Shown piece after piece: positions 56,682 to 64,000 of a stretch of DNA of 64,000 nucleotides. The first letter of the stretch is position 1, and each line of letters starts with the position of its first letter. The notes beneath the pieces are model-generated. The model did no database searches and was not told where the DNA came from. It was given only the letters and a program-made list of their open reading frames with translations. The position numbers and the translations under genes are program-made. The stretch is from Thauera sp. 28 (GTDB taxonomy: Bacteria; Pseudomonadota; Gammaproteobacteria; Burkholderiales; Rhodocyclaceae), in NCBI RefSeq assembly GCF_000310145.2, contig NZ_AMXA01000006.1, positions 103,269 to 167,268 of the forward strand. The letters are read 5' to 3'.

Positions 56682-59430
56682 TCGCGATCTCCGTGGGCAG
56701 GATAAAGGAGAATATGGTACCGCCTTCGGGGTTGTCGTCGACAATCAAGCGGCCATCGTGGAACTCGACGATCGACCGGCAGATGTTCAGCCCCATGCCC
56801 ATGCCCTCGGCCTTGGTCGTGTAGAAGGGGGTAAACAAGCGGCTGCGCCCCTCCTCGCTGATGCCGTGGCCCTGGTCGATGACGGCCACTTCGACCTGCC
56901 CCGGCCCGCAACCACGCACGCGCACCGTCAGCACGCGGCGTTCGGGCAGCGCGTCAGCCATCGCATCGATGCCGTTGCGGACAAGATTGAGCAGCACCTG
57001 CTCGATCATGATCCGATCGGCGTACACCGCGGGCAGGCCGGGTTCGACAGCCGTCACGATTCGGATGCCGGTGCGGCGGGCATCGATATCGGCAAAGCCG
57101 ATGGCGTCTTCGAGGATATCGACGATGCTCACGGCCGCGCGCCGCGGCTCGCTCTTCTTAACGAACTCGCGCACGCGGCGGATGATCTTGCCCGCGCGCT
57201 CGGCCTGGAAGCTGGCCTTCTGCATTGCCGCCAGGATGTCCTCCTGCTTCGCATTGCCCGCTTGCAGGCGGGTCACCGAACCGGCGCAGTAATTTGCGAT
57301 CGCCGATAGCGGCTGGTTGAGCTCGTGCGCCAGCGTCGACGCCATTTCCCCCATGGTGATCAGGCGCGAGGTGCGCTGCAGGCGCTCTTCCTGCTGACGG
57401 GCCACCTCCGCCGTCTGCTTGCGGTCGGTGATGTCGGTGGCAATGCCCATGCGCACCACCCGCCCATCGACCCAGCGCGTGGCCTGCTCGCGCACGTGGT
57501 ACCAGCGCCCCGACAGCGGGTGCTGCAGTTCGCCGTCGAAGAGTTCGCGCGGCAAGTCGGCCGGCGCCAGGTTGCGCGGATCGACACGGTAGTCACCGCG
57601 CTCGGGCTGCGGCACTGCCACTCCGCGCACCGTGCGGCCCACGGCGTCGAAACCGTGGATACGCTTGAAGGCAAGGTTGGCGAACAGGATCTCGTCGGTG
57701 CGGGCATCGGCAACGAACACCGCCGCATCCAGGCCATCGAGCACCGCCTCGAAGCGCTCATGCGCGGCCTCGAGCGCGGCGCGTACGCGCTTGGGCTCGG
57801 TAATGTCGGTGATCGATGCCATCCAGCCGGTCTGCCGGCCCGTCAGGTCGATCAGCGGCGACAGGTAGAAGCGGGCATCGAAGCGCTCGCCATTCTTGCG
57901 CTGGATGCGCATCTCGAAACCGCTGCGCGGCGCCTGCCCGGACAGCGTCATCGCCAGGTTGCGCTCGCAGATCGCCAGCTGCTCGGGCGGCCAGTACGGG
58001 AACGGCGCCACCGTGCCGACCAGTTCGCTCTCCGCGAAGCCGACCATGCGGCAGAACGCCGAGTTCACGTAGATGATGCGCCCGCTCAGATCGATGGCGC
58101 GCAAGCCCGTGACGACCGAGTCCTCCATCGCCTTGCGGAACGCCGACTCGGCCCGCAGCGCATCCTCGGCCGCCTTGCGGCCGGTCACGTCGTGGGCCAC
58201 CGCATATACCAGGCCCTCGCCACGTACCGGGTTCACGCTCCACGCCAGCCACTTGTAGCTGCCGTCCGCACAACGGCAACGGTTCTCGAAGCTCACCGGC
58301 TCGCCTCCTGCAAGCCGGCGCATGTTGTCGAGTGTGGACGCCACGTCCTCGGCATGCACGAAATCGATCATCAGGGCGCCGGGCAGCGTCGCCGGATCAT
58401 GCCCGAGCACGCGCTCGAAAGCCGGATTGCAGCGGCGAAAGCGCCCCTCGAGATCGACGATGCACAACAGATCGAGCGACAGGTTGAACAAGCGGTCGCG
58501 CTCGCGCTCCACCTGGACGCGGCGCTGCATATGGCCGCGCAGCATCCAGAGACCCCAGAGCACAAGCAGCGACAGGCCAACGATGATGACCGCGGGCAAG
58601 GCGTGCATCACGTCGCCACCCGGCCTGAAGGCCATGGCCTGCAAGCGCATGCCGTTGCGTGGCGGCTCGAGGACGAGCTCGAGCGCAAGATGATGCTCGC
58701 GATCCGGCAACGCAGAACTGAGTGCCAGCGCAACACCATCGGTATCGAGCACGGCGAGCCGGTACTTCTCGGTGAACCAGTCCGGCACCAGCCGGCTGAT
58801 CATGCGCTCGACCGAGTAGGCCGCAACCAGAGCGCCGAAGAACTCGCCCTGGCGATGCACGGGCACGAAGACCTCGAGCACGGCGTCCCCGCGCGCGTTC
58901 CGATACGCCGCCCCGTAGGTCAGCCGCGACGACAGCGCACTGTGCTGAAAGCCCTGCACCTGCGGCCCGAGCAGCGTGTCACCGGCAAGCCAGTCGAGCG
59001 CGTCGAACGGCGCCGTCCACCTCACCGCCTGGTCACGGCCCACCCAGGCGATGTTGGTGAGCGCAGGGTTGACCGCCAGATGTTCGTTCGCGCGCTGCTG
59101 GAAGCCGTCGTGCTCAAGCGTGCCGGCTGCCATGTCTCGTGCCAGCTGTCCCAGGAACTCCTCCGTCCCGAGCACCACCCGACGGATGGCCTGCTCCGTC
59201 CATTGCAGGTCGCGTGCCAACGCACCGCGTTCGACATCGGACTCGCGCTGCTGCAGCAACCACACGAGCGCGAGCATCGATACCGCGAACAGCGTCACGA
59301 CAACATAGGGGACAGCCCAGTACCAGCGTGGCGGCGCGGGGTCGGACGGCGGAGCATGCATGGGACTGGACGGGTGCAACGCACGTGGGATGAATCCTGC
59401 ATTCTTGTCGATTGGCGCCCCAGTGGTCAT
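56656..59430 (-). CDS. Membrane sensor histidine kinase with three PAS domains
   Basis: 924 aa. TM1 (~37-59), periplasmic region (~60-280), TM2 (~283-301), then three PAS domains (~318-430, ~440-560, ~565-680), HisKA with phospho-His in STLAHELNQPLSAIANYC, and an ATPase domain with LLNLVRNGIDAM, VIDQGHGISEE and GMGMGLNICRSIVE. Pairs with the downstream regulator. Divergent from an amino-acid-type binding protein that may deliver its ligand. Confidence 0.93.
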   Translation of the reverse strand: MTTGAPIDKNAGFIPRALHPSSPMHAPPSDPAPPRWYWAVPYVVVTLFAVSMLALVWLLQQRESDVERGALARDLQWTEQAIRRVVLGTEEFLGQLARDMAAGTLEHDGFQQRANEHLAVNPALTNIAWVGRDQAVRWTAPFDALDWLAGDTLLGPQVQGFQHSALSSRLTYGAAYRNARGDAVLEVFVPVHRQGEFFGALVAAYSVERMISRLVPDWFTEKYRLAVLDTDGVALALSSALPDREHHLALELVLEPPRNGMRLQAMAFRPGGDVMHALPAVIIVGLSLLVLWGLWMLRGHMQRRVQVERERDRLFNLSLDLLCIVDLEGRFRRCNPAFERVLGHDPATLPGALMIDFVHAEDVASTLDNMRRLAGGEPVSFENRCRCADGSYKWLAWSVNPVRGEGLVYAVAHDVTGRKAAEDALRAESAFRKAMEDSVVTGLRAIDLSGRIIYVNSAFCRMVGFAESELVGTVAPFPYWPPEQLAICERNLAMTLSGQAPRSGFEMRIQRKNGERFDARFYLSPLIDLTGRQTGWMASITDITEPKRVRAALEAAHERFEAVLDGLDAAVFVADARTDEILFANLAFKRIHGFDAVGRTVRGVAVPQPERGDYRVDPRNLAPADLPRELFDGELQHPLSGRWYHVREQATRWVDGRVVRMGIATDITDRKQTAEVARQQEERLQRTSRLITMGEMASTLAHELNQPLSAIANYCAGSVTRLQAGNAKQEDILAAMQKASFQAERAGKIIRRVREFVKKSEPRRAAVSIVDILEDAIGFADIDARRTGIRIVTAVEPGLPAVYADRIMIEQVLLNLVRNGIDAMADALPERRVLTVRVRGCGPGQVEVAVIDQGHGISEEGRSRLFTPFYTTKAEGMGMGLNICRSIVEFHDGRLIVDDNPEGGTIFSFILPTEIASERVARSA

Positions 59431-59553
59431 CCGGTCTAACCCTTACCCACGCTGCGCCCACCACTGCAACCGCCAAGGCGGATCGCGACTGCGCCGCCAC
59501 CGTCCGGGTTTTCGCCAATTTGTCCGCCGATGCGCACTGCCTACAGTGAGTTC

Positions 59554-60831
59554 ATGAGTTTGCCGATCGCGCAAAAGCGGCGCGCCCTTCTCGCCCGTGC
59601 ACTAGTCCTGCTTTCGCTCGGTCGGGCGGGCGTCGGCGCTTGCCTGGCCGCCGCGCCCGCGGCGCCCCTGCGCAGCACCCCGGGAGGTGAGCGCGAACCC
59701 GTCCGCATCGGCGTCTCAGGCCCCTTTACCGGCCCCTCCGCACCAATGGGCCTGTCGATGCGCACCGGCATCCGTATCGCCGCAGCCGAGCTCAACGCCA
59801 CGGGGGGCATCCTGGGGCGCCGCATCCAGCTCCTGGAGGGCGACGACGAAGCAAGCAACGCGCTCGGCGCACGCATCGTGCGCGAGTTCATCAACCGCGA
59901 CCGCATCGTCGCCGGACTTGGCATCGTCAACACCGGCGTCGCGCTTGCCTGTCAGCGCCACTACCAGCTTGCACGCGTGCCGGTCATCACCTCGGTGGCA
60001 ACCGGCTCGCTGATCACCCGCCAGTTCCTGCCCCCGGAACACCCGGACAACTACGTTTTCCGTGTCTCGGCCAACGACACGCTACAGGCTCAGGTCATCG
60101 TCGAGGAGGCCGTGCTGCGCCGCGGCCTGACCCGCCTCGCCATCCTGCATGACGCCACCAACTACGGCGTGCTCGGCAGCCAGGACCTGGTGGCCGCGCT
60201 CGCGCAACGCGGGATCGCAGCGGTGGCGCTGGAACGCTTCCAGTTGCGGCAGACGGACATGAAACCCATGCTGGAGCGCGCCCGCGCCGCCGGCGCCCAG
60301 GCCCTGCTCACCTACGGCATCGGCCCCGAACTCGCCCATATCGCAAACGGTCGCGCAGACATGCACTGGCCGGTGCCGATCATCGGCAGCTGGACACTGG
60401 CGATGTCGAACTTCATCGAGATCGCCGGCCGCAATGCAGAGGGGGCGCGCATGCCGCAGACCTTCATCCAGGGCGCACGCACACCACGCCAGCAAGCATT
60501 TCTCGATGCCTGGGTGCAGGCGACAGGCAGCGACCGCATTCCCGTACCGCCAGCCGCCGCGCAGGGCTACGACTCGATGCTGCTGCTGGCCGCTGCGATC
60601 CGGCAGGCCGGCAACCTTGAGGGGCCATCCATCCGCACCGCCCTGGAAACGCTGCGGGAGGAGATCGACGGCGTGGTCATGACCTACCGCACACCGTTCT
60701 CGCGCGACAACCACGAATCGCTGCACACAGCGCGACAGATCCTGCTCGGCGAGGTGCGCGGCGGGCGGGTGGTGCAGGCAATCGAGCCACCTGCTGCGCC
60801 CCGGATTGTGCCCCCTCCAACCGAAGCATGA
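59554..60831 (+). CDS. Periplasmic amino-acid-type binding protein (type I)
   Basis: 425 aa with an N-terminal signal peptide (ARALVLLSLGRAGVGACLAAAP). Leu/Ile/Val-binding family features: VRIGVSGPFTGPSAPMG, GIRIAAAELNATGGILGRRI and GYDSMLLLAAAIRQAG. No permease or ATPase genes adjoin it. Its divergent position next to the sensor kinase suggests a sensory rather than transport role. Confidence 0.88.
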   Translation: MSLPIAQKRRALLARALVLLSLGRAGVGACLAAAPAAPLRSTPGGEREPVRIGVSGPFTGPSAPMGLSMRTGIRIAAAELNATGGILGRRIQLLEGDDEASNALGARIVREFINRDRIVAGLGIVNTGVALACQRHYQLARVPVITSVATGSLITRQFLPPEHPDNYVFRVSANDTLQAQVIVEEAVLRRGLTRLAILHDATNYGVLGSQDLVAALAQRGIAAVALERFQLRQTDMKPMLERARAAGAQALLTYGIGPELAHIANGRADMHWPVPIIGSWTLAMSNFIEIAGRNAEGARMPQTFIQGARTPRQQAFLDAWVQATGSDRIPVPPAAAQGYDSMLLLAAAIRQAGNLEGPSIRTALETLREEIDGVVMTYRTPFSRDNHESLHTARQILLGEVRGGRVVQAIEPPAAPRIVPPPTEA

Positions 60832-60870
60832 GGAGCCACCGCCTGATTCACCGAATTTCTGAAATCATAT

Positions 60871-60899
60871 TGCACATTGCGAAATACCGTTTTATAGTT
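60871..60899 (+). promoter_or_regulatory. Sigma70 promoter of the pyruvate dehydrogenase genes
   Basis: TTGCAC (60871-60876), 17-base spacer, TATAGT (60894-60899); predicted start near 60906, 98 bases before aceE. ATTTCTGAAAT (60855-60865), a near-palindrome, lies just upstream and could bind a regulator. Confidence 0.75.
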
Positions 60900-61003
60900 C
60901 GAAAAGATGGCCGTGCGGCAATCGGCATGGTCTCGCTCGCAAGCAAAATCGTCCTGCCTTACCAGGCAGTCATCGCCAACCGAACGTCATGAGGAGACAA
61001 ACC

Positions 61004-63685
61004 ATGACCGGAATCAGCAACGCGCTCCAGCAACCCGACACGGATGCCCAGGAAACGCGGGAATGGCTGGAAGCGCTCGCGGCCGTCGTCGAACACGAAG
61101 GCCCGCAGCGTGCCCACTACCTGATCGAGACCCTGATCGCCACCGCGCGCCAGGAAGGGGTGAACATCCCCTACTCGGCCACCACCGAGTACATCAACAC
61201 CATTCCCGCCGAGCAGCAGCCGCCCTACCCGGGCGATCCGGACATGGAGATCAAGCTGCACTCCTACATCCGCTGGAACGCGATGGCGATGGTCGTGCGC
61301 GCGAACAAGAACACCAACGTCGGCGGCCACATCGCCTCGTTCGCCTCGGCCGCCGCACTCTACGACGTCGGTTTCTCGCACTTCTGGCATGCGCCCTCCG
61401 AGCAGCACGACGGCGACATGATCTTCTTCCAGGGCCACTCGGTCCCCGGTGTGTACGCACGCGCCTTCATGCTCGGTCGCCTGAGCGAAGAGCAGATGGA
61501 CAGCTTCCGCCAGGAAGTGGGCGGCAAGGGCATCTCGTCCTATCCGCACCCCTGGCTGATGCCCGACTTCTGGCAGTTCCCCACCGTATCGATGGGCCTG
61601 GGCCCGCTGTGCGCGATCTATCAGGCGCGCTTCATGAAGTACATGGCCAGCCGCGGCATGATCGACGCCACGCGCGCCGAGCAGCGCAAGGTGTGGGCCT
61701 TCCTCGGTGACGGCGAGACCGACGAGGTCGAGTCGCTGGGCGCGATCGGCATGGCCGGCCGCGAGAAGCTCGACAACCTCGTGTTCGTCATCAACTGCAA
61801 CCTGCAGCGCCTCGACGGCCCGGTACGTGGCAACGGCAAGATCATCCAGGAGCTCGAATCGGGCTTCCGCGGTGCGGGCTGGAACGTCATCAAGGTGATC
61901 TGGGGCACGGCCTGGGATGCGCTCTTTGCGCGCGACAAGAAGGGCATCCTCAAGCAGCGCATGATGGAGTTGTGCGACGGCGAGTATCAGACCTTCAAGG
62001 CCAAGGACGGCGCCTACGTGCGCGAGCACTTCTTCAACACCCCCGAGCTGCGCGCCCTGGTCGCCGACTGGACCGACGACCAGGTGTGGAACCTGAACCG
62101 TGGCGGCCACGACCTGTTCAAGATCTTCTCCGCCTACAAGGCCGCCTCCGAGCACAAGGGCCAGCCCACGCTGATCCTGGCCAAGACCATCAAGGGCTTC
62201 GGCATGGGTCAGGCCGGCGAGGCGATGAACATCTCGCACCAGCAGAAGAAGATGGACGTCGACGCCATCCGCCGCTTCCGCGACCGCTTCGGCCTGCCTG
62301 TGCCGGACGACAAGCTCGAAGAGCTGCCCTACCTGAAGTTCGAGGAAGGCTCGCCCGAATACAAGTACATGATGCAGCGCCGCATGGACCTGGGCGGCTT
62401 CCTGCCGCAGCGCCGCACCAAGGCCGCGCCGCTGGCCGTGCCCGCGCTGGATGCCTTTGCCGCGCTGCTGAAGGCCTCGGGCGAAGGCCGCGAGCTGTCG
62501 ACCACGATGGCCATCGTGCGCATCATGAACACGCTGCTCAAGGACAAGCAGATCGGCAAGCACATCGTGCCGATCGTGCCGGACGAAAGCCGCACCTTCG
62601 GCATGGAAGGCATGTTCCGCCAGTACGGCATCTGGAACCAGGAAGGCCAGAAGTACGTGCCGGAAGACCATGACCAGCTCATGTTCTACAAGGAAAGCCA
62701 GACCGGCCAGGTGCTGCAGGAAGGCATCAACGAAGCCGGCGCCATGGCTGACTGGATCGCCGCCGGCACCGCCTACAGCGTGCATGGCGTGCAGATGGTG
62801 CCGTTCTACATCTTCTATTCGATGTTCGGCCTGCAGCGCACCATGGACCTGTGCTGGGCGGCAGCCGACCAGCGCACCCGCGGCTTCATGATCGGCGGTA
62901 CCGCCGGTCGCACCACGCTGAACGGCGAAGGCCTGCAGCACGAGGACGGCCACAGCCTGTTGATGGCCAACATGATCCCGAACTGCATCAGCTACGACCC
63001 GACCTTCCAGTACGAGGTCGCGGTGGTCGTGCAGGACGGCATGCGCCGGATGTTCGCCGAGCAGGAGGACATCTATTACTACATCACGGTGATGAACGAG
63101 AACTACGAACATCCCGAGATGCCCGCCGGCGCCGAAAGCGACATCCTCAAGGGCCTGTACCTGTTCCGCAAGGGCGCCGAAGCCAAGGCACCGCGCGTGC
63201 AGCTGATGGGTTCGGGCACGATCTTCCGCGAGGTGATCGCCGCCGCCGAGCTGCTCAAGGCCGACTGGGGCGTCGAAGCCGACATCTGGGGTGCGCCCAG
63301 CTTCAACGAACTGGCCCGCAACGGCCACGACATCGAGCGCTGGAACCTGCTGCACCCGATGGAAGAGCCGAAGAAGACCCACGTGCAACAGAAGCTGGCC
63401 GGCTTCGAAGGCCCGGTCATCGCCGCCACCGACTACATCCGCATGTTCCCCGAGCAGATCCGCTCGCAGTTCGACCGCAGCTACGTCACGCTGGGCACGG
63501 ACGGCTTCGGCCGCTCCGACACCCGCGAGCAGTTGCGCCACTTCTTCGAGGTGGATCGCCACTGGGTCACGCTGGCTGCGCTGAAGGCGCTGGCCGATGA
63601 CGGCGTGATCGGCCGCGACAAGGTCGCCGCGGCGATGGTCAAGTACAACCTCGACCCGTCCAAGCCGAACCCGATGTCGGTCTGA
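61004..63685 (+). CDS. aceE: Pyruvate dehydrogenase E1 component, homodimeric
   Basis: 893 aa. Thiamine-diphosphate motif GDGETDEVESLGA ... NLVFVINCNLQRLDGPV; GHIASFASAAALYDVGFSHF and FQGHSVPGVYARAF are AceE signatures. It decarboxylates pyruvate for acetyl-CoA formation. ATG 61004 follows GAGGAGA. Followed by aceF after 20 bases. Confidence 0.98.
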   Translation: MTGISNALQQPDTDAQETREWLEALAAVVEHEGPQRAHYLIETLIATARQEGVNIPYSATTEYINTIPAEQQPPYPGDPDMEIKLHSYIRWNAMAMVVRANKNTNVGGHIASFASAAALYDVGFSHFWHAPSEQHDGDMIFFQGHSVPGVYARAFMLGRLSEEQMDSFRQEVGGKGISSYPHPWLMPDFWQFPTVSMGLGPLCAIYQARFMKYMASRGMIDATRAEQRKVWAFLGDGETDEVESLGAIGMAGREKLDNLVFVINCNLQRLDGPVRGNGKIIQELESGFRGAGWNVIKVIWGTAWDALFARDKKGILKQRMMELCDGEYQTFKAKDGAYVREHFFNTPELRALVADWTDDQVWNLNRGGHDLFKIFSAYKAASEHKGQPTLILAKTIKGFGMGQAGEAMNISHQQKKMDVDAIRRFRDRFGLPVPDDKLEELPYLKFEEGSPEYKYMMQRRMDLGGFLPQRRTKAAPLAVPALDAFAALLKASGEGRELSTTMAIVRIMNTLLKDKQIGKHIVPIVPDESRTFGMEGMFRQYGIWNQEGQKYVPEDHDQLMFYKESQTGQVLQEGINEAGAMADWIAAGTAYSVHGVQMVPFYIFYSMFGLQRTMDLCWAAADQRTRGFMIGGTAGRTTLNGEGLQHEDGHSLLMANMIPNCISYDPTFQYEVAVVVQDGMRRMFAEQEDIYYYITVMNENYEHPEMPAGAESDILKGLYLFRKGAEAKAPRVQLMGSGTIFREVIAAAELLKADWGVEADIWGAPSFNELARNGHDIERWNLLHPMEEPKKTHVQQKLAGFEGPVIAATDYIRMFPEQIRSQFDRSYVTLGTDGFGRSDTREQLRHFFEVDRHWVTLAALKALADDGVIGRDKVAAAMVKYNLDPSKPNPMSV

Positions 63686-63705
63686 GCGCGCAAGGAGACA
63701 AGAAC

Positions 63706-64000
63706 ATGAGCCAACTCATTGAAGTGAAGGTCCCGGATATCGGCGACTTCGACGCTGTGCCGGTGATCGAACTGTTCGTGAAGGTCGGTGACACCATCGC
63801 CATCGATGACGCGATCGCCACACTGGAGTCCGACAAGGCCACGATGGATGTGCCGTCGTCCGCCGCAGGCGTGGTCAAGGAAATCCTCGTCGGCATCGGC
63901 GACAAGGTTGCCGAAGGCACCGTGCTGATCAAGCTCGAATCCGCCGCATCCGCCGCTGTAGGAGCGGCGCCCGCCGCGAGCCTTTCGGGAGCCCCCGCAA
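63706..64000 (+). CDS. aceF: Dihydrolipoamide acetyltransferase E2, 5' part
   Basis: The first 98 codons are in the window and the gene runs off the end. MSQLIEVKVPDIGDFDAVPV begins a lipoyl domain with the lipoylated Lys in LESDKATMDVPSS, followed by an Ala/Pro-rich linker. AAGGAG precedes ATG 63706. Confidence 0.97.
   Translation, partial: MSQLIEVKVPDIGDFDAVPVIELFVKVGDTIAIDDAIATLESDKATMDVPSSAAGVVKEILVGIGDKVAEGTVLIKLESAASAAVGAAPAASLSGAPA

Noticed and set aside
60959..63562. 867-codon open frame opposite aceE
   Set aside because: Antisense shadow of aceE, His/Glu/Val-rich as expected for complement translation.

Overview
The window is a GC-rich chromosomal segment of a betaproteobacterium. 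The gene order pyrG-kdsA-eno-ftsB, the folD-purE-purK-sua5 run, NAD-dependent large glutamate dehydrogenase, homodimeric aceE followed by aceF and many c-di-GMP proteins fit the Rhodocyclales (Thauera/Azoarcus-like). The genus is inferred from gene content only; there is no rRNA in the window.

Layout. 1-11.2 kb: end of a GGDEF-EAL protein, YaeQ and a coupled unknown gene, a HAD-like gene, fabI with a kinase-like gene, a divergent FolE, a Pit phosphate transporter, a MazG-like pyrophosphohydrolase, rlmJ, gamma carbonic anhydrase, SIMPL and NlpC/P60 envelope proteins. 10.9-15.3 kb: pyrG-kdsA-eno-ftsB on the minus strand, with a clear terminator between eno and ftsB. 15.4-24.4 kb: NAD-GDH, then an overlapping pair (cupredoxin-like periplasmic protein and membrane GGDEF-EAL protein) divergent from a DUF4394 protein. 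24.5-29.3 kb: lipid and acyl-CoA metabolism (isochorismatase-like hydrolase, acetoacetyl-CoA synthetase, thioesterase, ETF-ubiquinone oxidoreductase) around a 20-bp palindromic operator. 29.4-40.8 kb: GrpB, YqaA, tRNA-fMet and tRNA-Thr, a LexA-box-controlled 52-aa peptide, a ProQ-domain protein, a diguanylate cyclase, an H-NS-like protein, an AraC regulator, a DMT exporter, tyrS, an exonuclease and pirin. 41.3-44.8 kb: ectABCD, for synthesis of the compatible solutes ectoine and hydroxyectoine. 45.3-50.3 kb: a small accessory patch between arfB and tRNA-Ala(CGC) holding a decayed hsdR remnant, a FitAB/VapBC-type toxin-antitoxin pair, an IS1182-family element and a group IIC intron inserted just after the tRNA-Ala terminator. 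50.4-64 kb: sua5-purK-purE-folD, a CPA1 antiporter, a PAS-rich sensor kinase/FixJ-like regulator pair divergent from an amino-acid-type binding protein, and the pyruvate dehydrogenase genes aceE and aceF (cut by the window end).

The two observations I consider most novel are regulatory. First, upstream of tyrS lies a 20-codon reading frame containing Tyr-Tyr-Gly-Tyr. It is followed by a hairpin overlapping its end, a second strong hairpin, and a stem that sequesters the tyrS Shine-Dalgarno sequence: the architecture of a tyrosine-responsive attenuator. The TyrRS itself is of the E. coli-like subfamily and not the KMSKS form usual in betaproteobacteria, so it may be an auxiliary enzyme. Second, a perfect LexA box (CTGT-N8-ACAG) precedes a 52-aa hydrophobic peptide with a good ribosome-binding site, divergent from tRNA-Thr: a candidate SOS-induced membrane peptide.

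Other points for a second look are the FolE-like protein that lacks a catalytic histidine, the palindromes upstream of fabI, ectA, proQ and the ETF-QO gene, and the mobile-element patch.
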